DNA of 41,601 bases from an uncultured Chloroflexales bacterium (GTDB lineage: Bacteria > Chloroflexota > Chloroflexia > Chloroflexales > Chloroflexaceae): NCBI GenBank assembly GCA_937918935.1, contig CAKZSI010000064.1, forward strand, positions 1-41,601, read 5' to 3'. The number at the start of each line of letters is the position of its first letter. The stretch's first letter is position 1. Below are positions 9,163 to 16,610 of this stretch, in pieces. A program made the position numbers and the translations under genes. The notes below the pieces were generated by a model. That model saw only the letters and a list, made by a program, of their open reading frames with translations. It was not told the origin of the DNA and ran no database searches.

Positions 9163-10647
9163 TTATGCCGACGCCGCTGGCTCCGGTCCTGGCGCCTCGG
9201 CAGCCACGGGCGCTTCGGTGGTTGTAGTGGAGACTGCTGGCATCTCCGGCTCAGACGACCCGGCAGCCGGCAGTGCCTCTAGTTCAGACGACTCAACAGC
9301 TACGGACGTCTCCGCCGGTGCAGCAGGGGCTGGTAGTTCTTCGAGCGCGGGCGCCGTACCGGTGGCGATAGCAAGCAGGCGCTCACGAAACTTGCGATCG
9401 AGCACCATGCCGGCAACAGTCGGGCGCATATCGGACCGCAGCAAGCCCAGGACCCGTTCGCGCTGATCTTCAGCATAGTCAAGGGCCAGGCGGTTGATCT
9501 CGCTCTCAATCTCGGCATCGGACGCGGTCAACCCCTCGCGGAGCAGCACTTCACGCACGGCAAGGTTGGTCTGGATATGGCGTTCGGCCTCCGGCATCAA
9601 GGCATCGAGCGCCTCGTCGCGCGTCTGGCCGCGGTACTCCAGCAGTTGCTCCAGGGTAATGCCATAGCGCGCAAACTGCTGTCCCTCCCGCTCAAGCAAC
9701 GCCTCGGCCTGTTCGCGGATCATCACCTCAGGAACATCAAAACTGGTCTGGGCGACGAGTTGCTCAAGATAGGCATTCAGAACCTTCTGCTCGGCCTGCT
9801 CGCGGGCAGTCCGTTCGAGGTCCGCGCGGGTTTTGGCGCGCAGTTCCTCCAGGGTGCCGTCGAAGTTCTCGAGGGTGGGCAGTTCTTCCCAGTCGGGCAA
9901 CAGGCGCTCCTGGATCTGCAGGATCTCGACCTTGAAGGTGACTTCCTTGCCGCGCACCCGCTCGTCAGGATGATCGTCAGGCAGTCGGGCGGTTATTTCC
10001 GTCGTTTCGCCGACGTTCATGCCCAGCAAGCCGGTGTACAACTCCTCCACCAGCCTGACCCTGACCACATCGAGGGTCTCCTCAGGGGGTGGTTCACCTT
10101 CCTCGCGCTCAACCAGCGGCGCGCCATCAACAATCGTGTCAAGGCGCACCCGGAGCTCGTCGCCCTCCTGCACCGGGCGGGGAGCATCGAGTTCCTTCAG
10201 CACCTTATGGCGCTCACGGAGCGCATCCATGGCCTGATCGACCATCTCCTCGGTGATCGGCTCGATCTCGAGTGGAACGTGGATGGCGCGGTAGTCGCCA
10301 ACATCCACCGTAGGCGCCACGGGCACATGGACCGTAAAAATGAACGGCTCCGAGGAGGAGATCTCCTGGAGACTGGCCGGACCGACGGGCTCGATGTTCT
10401 CCTGCTTGAGCGCATCGCGGAAGGCCTTGTTGATCAGGTCCTCCGATGCCTCCTCGATCAGCATCTTGCGACCGAAGGTCCGCTCGATAATAAAACGGGG
10501 CACCTTGCCGGGCCGGAAGCCATGCACGGGGTATTTTTGCGACAGGCGGCGCGCCGCCTGGTCGAGGCCACGTTCCAGACGGTCCTTGTCAAGCTCAATC
10601 TGCAACGATATCAGACTCTTAGGGAGTTTCTCGGTAGTGATCTTCAC
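9163..10647 (-). CDS. tig: trigger factor (ribosome-bound chaperone, FKBP-type prolyl isomerase)
   Basis: Ribosome-associated chaperone that binds nascent chains. The ribosome-binding signature GFRPGKVPRFIIERTFG lies near residues 43-59. The FKBP-like domain follows (about 150-245), then the long helical C-terminal chaperone arms. The product is 494 residues, longer than the usual 430-450. About 60 residues at the end are a low-complexity tail rich in Ala, Pro, Glu, Ser and Thr. The start is a GTG at 10645-10647 (reading MKITTEKLPKS), with AGGAG about 10 bases upstream. A TTG two codons earlier is the alternative. First gene of the tig-clpP-clpX cluster. Confidence 0.95.
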   Translation of the reverse strand: MKITTEKLPKSLISLQIELDKDRLERGLDQAARRLSQKYPVHGFRPGKVPRFIIERTFGRKMLIEEASEDLINKAFRDALKQENIEPVGPASLQEISSSEPFIFTVHVPVAPTVDVGDYRAIHVPLEIEPITEEMVDQAMDALRERHKVLKELDAPRPVQEGDELRVRLDTIVDGAPLVEREEGEPPPEETLDVVRVRLVEELYTGLLGMNVGETTEITARLPDDHPDERVRGKEVTFKVEILQIQERLLPDWEELPTLENFDGTLEELRAKTRADLERTAREQAEQKVLNAYLEQLVAQTSFDVPEVMIREQAEALLEREGQQFARYGITLEQLLEYRGQTRDEALDALMPEAERHIQTNLAVREVLLREGLTASDAEIESEINRLALDYAEDQRERVLGLLRSDMRPTVAGMVLDRKFRERLLAIATGTAPALEELPAPAAPAETSVAVESSELEALPAAGSSEPEMPAVSTTTTEAPVAAEAPGPEPAASA

Positions 10648-10727
10648 GCTCAAACATCTCCTAACATTTGCGCCGTAGCGCCTCGGCCCACACATGCTTC
10701 CTATTGCCGCGGGCGATACTCCGGCTC

Positions 10728-10756
10728 ATTATAGCACGAGGCGCCTGAGGTGAAAA
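10728..10756 (-). promoter_or_regulatory. promoter of tig
   Basis: On the minus strand there is TTTTCA (10751-10756), a 17-base spacer, then TATAAT (10728-10733) preceded by TGC, an extended -10. Transcription would begin near 10721, about 75 bases before the tig start codon. This is one of the better sigma-70-type matches in the window. Confidence 0.65.
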
Positions 10757-11263
10757 TAGTCTGAGGTCTGGGTACAGGGCTGATGCACAGCGCCTCTGGC
10801 CTCCGCCCCGCCCCCTCCTTGAGCGGGAGAGGCGGGAACTGGGCGTCCCGACGCCCGGGATGGCGAATGCGACGCAATAATGCGGCAGAAGACGCTATAC
10901 CTGCGAGGTTGGGGGATGAGGTTCCGGCACACCTGGCGACGTTGCAACCGCGCCGACCCGGAGAGCAGCGGCGCGCGTTCTACGTTATAATAATCTATAC
11001 GGTATGCCAGCGTTCCCGCTGGCACTATCCTGCGGGAGCGGTGGCGAGGGCAGCATCCTCCCCAGAAGCCTCGTTCCTCGCCGTAAGGAACCCGAAGGCT
11101 CCGCATGCGCCACGAACTGCCGGTTGGAGAAGAGAGGAAGCCAGGGTTCGGCGCGTCTCTGCCCGACGAGAGGGTCAGGAAGGCCACGCCCTCCACCGTT
11201 GTCGGATGCTCCGGGTGTCAGGCCAGGCTCTTATGACGCATAACAAACGCAGTACGGACACAG
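10757..11263. other. spacer between the divergent tig and lspA transcription units
   Basis: No credible gene is seen. A stretch open for about 180 codons crosses it on the plus strand (10783-11325) but overlaps the lspA start out of frame and has the composition of a shadow. Contents are a GGGCGTC/GACGCCC palindrome at 10841-10856, the TATAAT and leader hairpin listed separately, and a degenerate A-type repeat end near 11178-11190. Confidence 0.5.
10986..11024 (+). promoter_or_regulatory. promoter-like TATAAT and leader hairpin upstream of lspA
   Basis: TATAAT lies at 10986-10991 and a second AT-rich word CTATAC at 10995-11000. Directly after comes a perfect 8-bp hairpin, TGCCAGCG (11005-11012), loop TTCC, CGCTGGCA (11017-11024). 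If transcription starts near 10998-11007 the hairpin would sit at the 5' end of a roughly 260-base leader to lspA. No strong -35 is seen. Confidence 0.4.
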
Positions 11264-11776
11264 ATGAACGCACGCAACAGGTGGCTCGTGCCGCTGGTGG
11301 TCGCCATCGTGGTGCTGGCAATTGACCAGGCGACGAAGTGGTGGGTGGTTCGCACGCTGGGGCCGGAGACGATGACGAAGTTCATCCCCCTGGCCGGCGA
11401 TAGCATTCGCATCGCGTATTCCCACAACACCGGTGTGGCCTTCAGTCTGTTCCAGGGCCATCCCGAGTGGTTAATTGCTACCGCACTGTTGATCGTCGCC
11501 GGCGCGATTGTGTTTTACCACACCCAGTTGCCCAATCACCGCCCGATCATCCAGATGATTATGGGACTCATCACGGGTGGAGCGTCTGGCAACCTCATTG
11601 ACCGCGTGCGTCTGGGTTATGTAATAGATTTTATCCAGGTCGGCTGGTGGCCGATCTTCAATGTTGCCGATAGCGCAATCACCATTGGCGCCGCCCTGCT
11701 GATACTGCACTTCGCCCGCGATGAACTGGCTCAGCGCCAGACGCGCCGGGACCAGCGGGCCATGCCCCACCAGTAA
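11264..11776 (+). CDS. lspA: lipoprotein signal peptidase II, first tandem copy
   Basis: Membrane aspartyl peptidase that removes the signal peptide of diacylglyceryl-modified prolipoproteins. The 170-residue product has four hydrophobic segments and the family blocks IDQATKWWV (20-28), HNTGVAFSLF (54-63), GGASGNLIDR (105-114) and FNVADSAITIG (132-142). The two catalytic Asp are D113 and D136. ATG at 11264, with only a weak purine stretch as ribosome site. A second lspA starts 8 bases after its stop. The C-terminus is a charged cytoplasmic tail of about 20 residues. Confidence 0.94.
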   Translation: MNARNRWLVPLVVAIVVLAIDQATKWWVVRTLGPETMTKFIPLAGDSIRIAYSHNTGVAFSLFQGHPEWLIATALLIVAGAIVFYHTQLPNHRPIIQMIMGLITGGASGNLIDRVRLGYVIDFIQVGWWPIFNVADSAITIGAALLILHFARDELAQRQTRRDQRAMPHQ

Positions 11777-11783
11777 AGGCACC

Positions 11784-12344
11784 GTGAGCGCATTGCCTGA
11801 CACTCCTGCCATACGTCGCTGGTTTCTCCCCGCTGCCCTGGCGATCGCCGTGCTCGGTGTGGACCAGGTGAGCAAACGCTGGGCCGTGGCCACGCTCGGT
11901 CCCGATCCCCGCGACCGCGCCATCGCGCTGATTGGCGACTGGTTCACGCTGGTCTACACCCGGAACACGGGCATTGCCTTCGGGCTGTTTCAAAGTCTGC
12001 CGGGGTTGTTCACCATCACCTCCATTCTGATCACCATCGGCGCGGTGTACGCCTATGCCATCTACCTGCCCAACCACTCCGCCTGGGTGCAAAGCGCAAT
12101 GGGGTTGATCGTTGGCGGAGCGGTGGGCAACATTCTCGATCGGTTACGCTTCGGCTACGTGATCGACTTCATCAGCGTCGGATGGTGGCCGGTATTCAAT
12201 CTGGCCGACAGCGCGGTGACCATCGGTGTAACCATGCTCGCAGGGTACCTGATTTTCATCGGCGACGAACCTGCCCCAACGCCCCTTCCGCCCCCCCGTG
12301 ACGACCGGCTGCTGAGCGACCTCCTCAGCCGCGATCTCGAATAA
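11784..12344 (+). CDS. lspA: lipoprotein signal peptidase II, second tandem copy
   Basis: Second member of the family, 186 residues. Blocks VDQVSKRWAV, RNTGIAFGLF, GGAVGNILDRLRFG and FNLADSAVTIG are all present, with D119 and D142 in the catalytic positions, so both copies look active. I chose the GTG at 11784, which follows the first copy's stop by 8 bases and has AAAGG just upstream. An ATG at 11721 in the same frame would overlap the first gene by 56 bases and add 21 unlikely residues. The two copies share the active-site blocks but differ clearly elsewhere, which suggests an old duplication. The C-terminal tail is proline-rich. Confidence 0.92.
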   Translation: MSALPDTPAIRRWFLPAALAIAVLGVDQVSKRWAVATLGPDPRDRAIALIGDWFTLVYTRNTGIAFGLFQSLPGLFTITSILITIGAVYAYAIYLPNHSAWVQSAMGLIVGGAVGNILDRLRFGYVIDFISVGWWPVFNLADSAVTIGVTMLAGYLIFIGDEPAPTPLPPPRDDRLLSDLLSRDLE

Positions 12345-12398
12345 CTGCCTGGCCGAACTTGCCGCGCCAACGGCGCCTGCTCGCTCCACGACGCTTTC

Positions 12399-13340
12399 AT
12401 GATTGAAGAAGAGACCATTACCCTGTATAGCGCGCCCGATGACGCCGGCGAACGGCTCGATCGCTTCGTATCGCGCACGGTGGCCGGTCTCTCGCGTTCA
12501 TACGCGCAGCAGTTGATCGCCGAAGGTCGCGTAACCGTCAATGGACGCAGCGCCCGCGCCAGTCACCTCCTGCGCGGCGGCGAGCGCATCCTGGTCAGCG
12601 TGCCGCCGCCCCAGCCCACTACCCTCGAACCCGAGGCCATTCCGTTAACGATCGTGTACGAAGACGCGGACATCGTGGTGGTCGACAAACCCGCCGGCAT
12701 GGTGGTGCATCCGGCGCCCGGCCATGTTGGCGGCACGCTGGCCAACGCACTGCTGGCGCGCTACCCCGAGATGCAGGTCAACGGCGGCATCCGGCCCGGC
12801 ATCGTGCACCGGCTCGACCAGGACACCTCCGGTCTGCTGGTGGTGGCGCGCAACGACCGGGCGATGCAGGCGCTCACCGAGCAACAACGGGCGCGTACCA
12901 TGCTCAAGCTCTACCTTACGGTCGTGGAAGGGCGTTTCAAAGAGCCGGAGGGCATGATTGACGCGCCGATCGGCCGGCACCCTGCCGACCGGCTGCGTAT
13001 GACGGTTACCCCGGGTGGGCGTCCGGCGCGCACCCACTACCGCGTGCTGGAGGAACTGGGCAATTACTCCCTGCTCGAAGTGCGGCTGGAGACGGGCCGC
13101 ACACACCAGATCCGCGTGCATATGCTGCATCGCAACAAGCCGGTGCTCGGCGATCCCGCCTACGGCGGGCGCAAGCCCCGCCCGACCTTCGGCCTCACGC
13201 GCCAGTTTCTCCACGCCCATCGCCTCGGCTTTTATCACCCTGCCGATGGCGCGTGGCGCGAATTCGTCTCGCCCCTGCCGCCGGATCTGGAAGCCGCCCT
13301 CGAACGCCTCCGCGCCGCTGCTCGCGCCCCCAGGGTATAG
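12399..13340 (+). CDS. RluA-family ribosomal RNA pseudouridine synthase (RluD-like)
   Basis: Converts specific uridines of large-subunit rRNA to pseudouridine. The 313-residue product has an N-terminal S4 RNA-binding domain (about 15-75: RLDRFVSRTVAGLSRSYAQQLI through VTVNG). The catalytic domain follows with motif I DIVVVDKPAGMVVHP, the active-site Asp near residue 140 in GIVHRLDQDTSGLLVV, and GRTHQIRVHML. The S4 plus catalytic arrangement and the position just after lspA are typical of RluD. ATG at 12399, 54 bases after lspA copy 2, so probably the third gene of that unit. The exact rRNA sites are not determinable here. Confidence 0.92.
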   Translation: MIEEETITLYSAPDDAGERLDRFVSRTVAGLSRSYAQQLIAEGRVTVNGRSARASHLLRGGERILVSVPPPQPTTLEPEAIPLTIVYEDADIVVVDKPAGMVVHPAPGHVGGTLANALLARYPEMQVNGGIRPGIVHRLDQDTSGLLVVARNDRAMQALTEQQRARTMLKLYLTVVEGRFKEPEGMIDAPIGRHPADRLRMTVTPGGRPARTHYRVLEELGNYSLLEVRLETGRTHQIRVHMLHRNKPVLGDPAYGGRKPRPTFGLTRQFLHAHRLGFYHPADGAWREFVSPLPPDLEAALERLRAAARAPRV

Positions 13341-13675
13341 CCTGCCCGGTAGCGGGAATGGGGCGATGGTCCGTGGGCACATGGGAAGGCGTAGAAGTGC
13401 AAGCACAGGTCTACGGAGCGGAGGAAAGCGAACGCATGTTCGAATAATTCTTGACAGATCCTTAGATCTAGTGCTGGACCGGGCCGGGGCGCGATAGCGG
13501 TTTATCCCTTGCTGGTGTGGGATAGTGTGGGATAGTGTGGGTTAACTACCGCGGGATGTGTAAAGGCGAGCCTTGCAGAGGGCGGATCGCCGATCTGCAA
13601 CATCGGCGGCGACCGGCGCGTCAATACTGATAGGTGGCGCGGTTCGTTCGATTCAGTGGTGGAAGGAGGGGCCCG
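13341..13675. other. spacer upstream of the Yip1-like gene with a 10-bp tandem repeat
   Basis: No gene is seen. 13515-13541 holds a short direct repeat built from GTGTGGGATA (two full units and a part). TTGACA at 13451-13456 looks like a -35, and the palindrome TAGATCTA lies at 13463-13470, but no -10 stands at 16-18 bases, so a promoter is not claimed. Confidence 0.5.
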
Positions 13676-14359
13676 ATGGCAATGGCTCATCAAACCACAT
13701 TGGCGGAGATGGTAGCGCAGAGCCGCGATGTGATCACCCATCCCGGTGTTGACACCTTTGAACGCTACGAGAAGCGGGGTAGCCTCGGGACAGCGGGTGT
13801 GTACGTCCTGGCAGCGGCGCTCATTGCTGGCCTGCTGGCCTTTCTGACGGTGCTCCTGCCGGGTGTGCAGGGCAATCCCTTCAGCGTCTTCGTTAGCGGC
13901 GTCGTAGGCGCCCTGGTCAACTTCGTCATCTTCACCGCCATGGTCTACTACCTGGGCAAGAGTCTGGCGAATGGGACCGGGACGTGGGACGAGGTAGCCT
14001 ACAGCTTCGCCCTGTTCGTGGCGCCGCTGGCGGTAGTTTCGGGGGCGCTGGCGTTCATTGCGACCCTGCTCGGCAGCCTGCCCGTGCTCGGCTGGCTGAT
14101 CGGGCTGGCGGGGACGGTCGGGGCGATCATCGTGCTGGTGGCACAGGCGTTCTTCGGCTTCCTGGCCGTCCAGTCGAGCATGAACATCAGGGACAGCGGG
14201 AAGGCGTTGCTGGTGCTGGTCCTCTCGGTAATCGGCACGATTGTGGTGCAGATCGCGCTCGGCATGGCGATCAGCATTCTCACCGGGCTGTTGCCGCTGC
14301 TCATCCTGGCGGCCCTGGTCGCGGCGGTGCTGGTAACGATTATGCGCAAGCGCGCCTGA
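13676..14359 (+). CDS. Yip1-like multi-pass membrane protein
   Basis: A 227-residue membrane protein of unknown function. After a soluble N-terminus of about 40 residues there are five or six hydrophobic segments (about 42-65, 75-95, 112-140, 145-165, 180-200, 205-222) rich in Gly, Ala, Leu and Val. The opening (VITHPGVDTFERYEKRG) and layout resemble bacterial Yip1-domain proteins. ATG at 13676 has an excellent ribosome site, AAGGAGG, 6-7 bases upstream. An in-frame GTG/ATG start further up would lack one. A perfect 16-bp terminator follows, so it is probably monocistronic. The Yip1 assignment is by pattern only. Confidence 0.7.
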   Translation: MAMAHQTTLAEMVAQSRDVITHPGVDTFERYEKRGSLGTAGVYVLAAALIAGLLAFLTVLLPGVQGNPFSVFVSGVVGALVNFVIFTAMVYYLGKSLANGTGTWDEVAYSFALFVAPLAVVSGALAFIATLLGSLPVLGWLIGLAGTVGAIIVLVAQAFFGFLAVQSSMNIRDSGKALLVLVLSVIGTIVVQIALGMAISILTGLLPLLILAALVAAVLVTIMRKRA

Positions 14360-14391
14360 TGGGCGCGCGCCTGTGGCACGGTCTCTGCAAT

Positions 14392-14432
14392 GCGCGGGGG
14401 GAGCGAAGGTTCGCTCCCCCCGCGCGCCTTTT
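14392..14432 (+). terminator. strong intrinsic terminator after the Yip1-like gene
   Basis: A perfect 16-bp stem, arms 14392-14407 and 14410-14425, with a 2-base loop, followed by GCCTTTT. It is 33 bases past the stop codon and is the longest perfect stem I see in the window. Confidence 0.88.
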
Positions 14433-14795
14433 GGGGTTGCCGACAGGATGTGTTCAGGTTTATCGCCGAGGGGCGCGGAGGGCTTCTCAAAGCTCATCCT
14501 TCTGAACACGCACCCCGAGATGCCGGATTCGCCGATCGCCGTGAGCTGTGCTATGCTACGCGCCGATGTGATGATTCGCCGCCAGGGCGGGAGGAGCACG
14601 ACAAGGGTGCTGCGCCCTGCCAACGAGGATAATGTTCACCTCTACCGAACACTCTCGCACCGCCGAGGACGCGAAGGGCCTCAAAGAGTTCATTTTCTCC
14701 GTTCCGCTGCGTGCTCTGAGGTAAAGCCGAACACGTGCCAGCGACAGCCTTTTTCACCTCCGCTGGCGCGTGGCGCGGGCGTATGGGCGACGGGT
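14433..14795. other. spacer upstream of the SbcD-like gene
   Basis: No gene is supported. The sbcD-like frame stays open through this region, but the extension has no family character and the nuclease N-terminus is at 14796. TGTGCTATGCT near 14547-14557 resembles an extended -10 without a -35. No tidy hairpins were found. Confidence 0.4.
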
Positions 14796-16019
14796 ATGAA
14801 GATCCTGCACCTTGCCGATCTGCACATTGGCGTCGAGAACTACGGGCGCCTCGATCCGGGCAGCGGGCTGCACAGCCGCCTGGTGGATTACCTTGAGCGC
14901 CTGGACGAGGCGCTGGATCTCGGCCTGCGGGCCGGGGTCGATCTGGTCCTCATCGCCGGGGACATCTATAAGAATCGCTCGCCCAACTCCACGCACCAGC
15001 GCGAGTTCGCGCGCCGGGTGCAACGCCTGCGGGAGGCGGGGGTGGCGGTGTTTATCCTGACCGGCAACCACGACATCTCGCCAGCGGCGGGCCGGGCCCA
15101 CTCGGTGGAGATCTTTCGCGCCCTGGAGGTCGAGGGCGTGACCATCGCCGACCGCCCGCGGCTCTACGAGGTGCCCACCCGCGCCGGCCCGGCGCGCATC
15201 CTCGCCATCCCCTGGGTCACACGGCAGATGTTGCTGAGCCGCGAGGAGTTGCGGGGAGCCTCGTTTGCCGACATCGAGTACGAGGTGCGCTGGCGCCTGG
15301 AACGCTTCATCGAAGAGCAGGCCCGCAGCTTTGACCCGCAACGGCCGGGCATCATCACCTTTCATGGCAGCCTCGACGGGGCGCAGGTCGGCGCCGAACG
15401 GGTGATGACCCTGGGCCAGGACCTGGTGTTGCCGCGGTCGCTGTTCATCCACCCCGGAGTGGCCTACGTGGCCCTCGGCCATATCCACCGCCACCAGGCG
15501 CTGCACCACGACCCGCCGATGGTGTACCCCGGCAGTCTGGAGCGGGTGGATTTCGGCGAGCGCGACGAGCCGAAGGGTTGCGTGCTGGTGGAGATCACCA
15601 ACGGCAAGGCGCGCTGGACCTTCCATCCGCTGCGGGCGCGCCCGTTCGTGAGCATTGAAGAGGATCTGCGCCGCAGCAGTGACCCGGCCGGGGCCCTTGC
15701 CGCGCTGATCGCGCGCCAGGACCTGCGCGGAGCGGTGGCGCGGGTGGAAGTGCGGATTACCCGCGAGCAGGCCGACGTGCTGCGGTCGGAGGAGATCCGC
15801 CGCCTGCTCGATGACGCCGGAGCCTTCGTGGTCGCCGGGGTCGTGTTTCACGTGGAACGCAGTGGCCGCCGGCGCTTCGGCGCCGCCGAAGCCGAGTTGC
15901 TCGACGGCCTCACCCCCCGGCGCGCGCTGGAACTCTACCTGCGCGCCAAACAGCCGCCCCTCAGCCCGGAACGCATCGCCGCCCTGCTGGCCGCCGCCGA
16001 TGAGCTTATGGGCGGATGA
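14796..16019 (+). CDS. SbcD/Mre11-like DNA repair metallo-nuclease
   Basis: Calcineurin-like phosphoesterase of the SbcD/Mre11 group, which processes DNA ends and hairpins with an SbcC/Rad50 ATPase. The 407-residue product shows all five metal-site motifs in order: DLHIG (8-12), GDIY (55-58), GNHD (90-93), the FHGSLDGA His near 195, and GHIHRH near 230. A C-terminal capping region follows. ATG at 14796 gives the canonical start MKILHLADLHIG, with no good Shine-Dalgarno. No sbcC gene lies next to it, which is unusual for this family. A small antitoxin-like gene follows after 68 bases. Length and motifs fit SbcD rather than a generic phosphoesterase. Confidence 0.85.
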   Translation: MKILHLADLHIGVENYGRLDPGSGLHSRLVDYLERLDEALDLGLRAGVDLVLIAGDIYKNRSPNSTHQREFARRVQRLREAGVAVFILTGNHDISPAAGRAHSVEIFRALEVEGVTIADRPRLYEVPTRAGPARILAIPWVTRQMLLSREELRGASFADIEYEVRWRLERFIEEQARSFDPQRPGIITFHGSLDGAQVGAERVMTLGQDLVLPRSLFIHPGVAYVALGHIHRHQALHHDPPMVYPGSLERVDFGERDEPKGCVLVEITNGKARWTFHPLRARPFVSIEEDLRRSSDPAGALAALIARQDLRGAVARVEVRITREQADVLRSEEIRRLLDDAGAFVVAGVVFHVERSGRRRFGAAEAELLDGLTPRRALELYLRAKQPPLSPERIAALLAAADELMGG

Positions 16020-16087
16020 TCGGCGCGTGCGCCACGAAGCACCAGCATCGCGCCTGTGCTATCGAGAAGCCTTGCTATGCCTGGCAT

Positions 16088-16342
16088 ATGATCACCCTCG
16101 ACCTCAGATACCAGCAGACAACGCTCGAAGAACTCTTGCGCGCAGCGCGTTCAGAGGCGGTCTTGATCGTCACCGAAGAGGGCCGCCGCTATATCCTCGA
16201 AGCGGCAGACGACTTTGACCGCGAGGTGGCCGCGCTCGGGAGCAGCCGGGAATTTATGGACCTTCTGGCGGAACGGCGGCAGGAGCCAGGACGAATAGCG
16301 CTCGAAGAGGTCGAACGGCGGCTCAAGCCGCTCGAAGGGTAA
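16088..16342 (+). CDS. small Phd/YefM-like (antitoxin-like) protein
   Basis: An 84-residue acidic, helix-rich protein. The N-terminus (TTLEELLRAARSEAVLIVTEEGRRYIL) looks like the beta-strand DNA-binding start of Phd/YefM-type antitoxins. The C-terminus (SREFMDLLAERRQEPGRIALEEVERRL) resembles their toxin-binding helices. The ATG at 16088 is preferred to an upstream in-frame start because the added residues are Cys/His-rich and unlike the family. No recognisable toxin is encoded beside it: the following 268 bases contain no credible frame, only a 25-codon ORF at 16537-16614. It may be an orphan antitoxin relative or a standalone small regulator. The family link is weak, by pattern only. Confidence 0.55.
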   Translation: MITLDLRYQQTTLEELLRAARSEAVLIVTEEGRRYILEAADDFDREVAALGSSREFMDLLAERRQEPGRIALEEVERRLKPLEG

Positions 16343-16610
16343 TAGCGCGCGCATCATCGCGTTGTGCTCCACGTCCGGCGCCTGGCCCCACGGTTGCCGT
16401 CCAGCGTAGTAGGGAGCGGCGCCAGGCGGAAAGCTGTCCGTCGATCTGCCGCAGGCGGCAATCAGGGGGACGAGCGGCGGTGGAACGTCGCGGCAAGGCG
16501 CCAGACGGATGTCCGGCTAATCGAACGGGATCGGCTATGATCGCCGGACCGGAGGGCATCATCGTAGACTTCTACCGGCGGGTTGGTCTGCATCAGCCAG
16601 AAGCGGCGTC

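Noticed and set aside
9577-10734. A 385-codon open frame on the plus strand
   Set aside because: Antisense to trigger factor; it crosses the tig promoter and has no family match.
10783-11325. A 180-codon open frame in the tig-lspA spacer
   Set aside because: Runs out of frame into lspA, is Arg/Pro/Gly-rich with no hydrophobic core, and covers palindromic spacer DNA.
11721-11783. ATG at 11721 as the start of the second lspA
   Set aside because: It would overlap the first lspA by 56 bases and add residues unlike the family. The GTG at 11784 has a ribosome site and follows the first stop.
13451-13480. TTGACA at 13451 as a promoter for the Yip1-like gene
   Set aside because: No -10-like hexamer at 16-18 bases; the distance to the gene is also long.
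13511-13542. Direct repeats as a possible CRISPR remnant
   Set aside because: The unit is only 10 bases, adjoining without spacers, and there are no cas genes.
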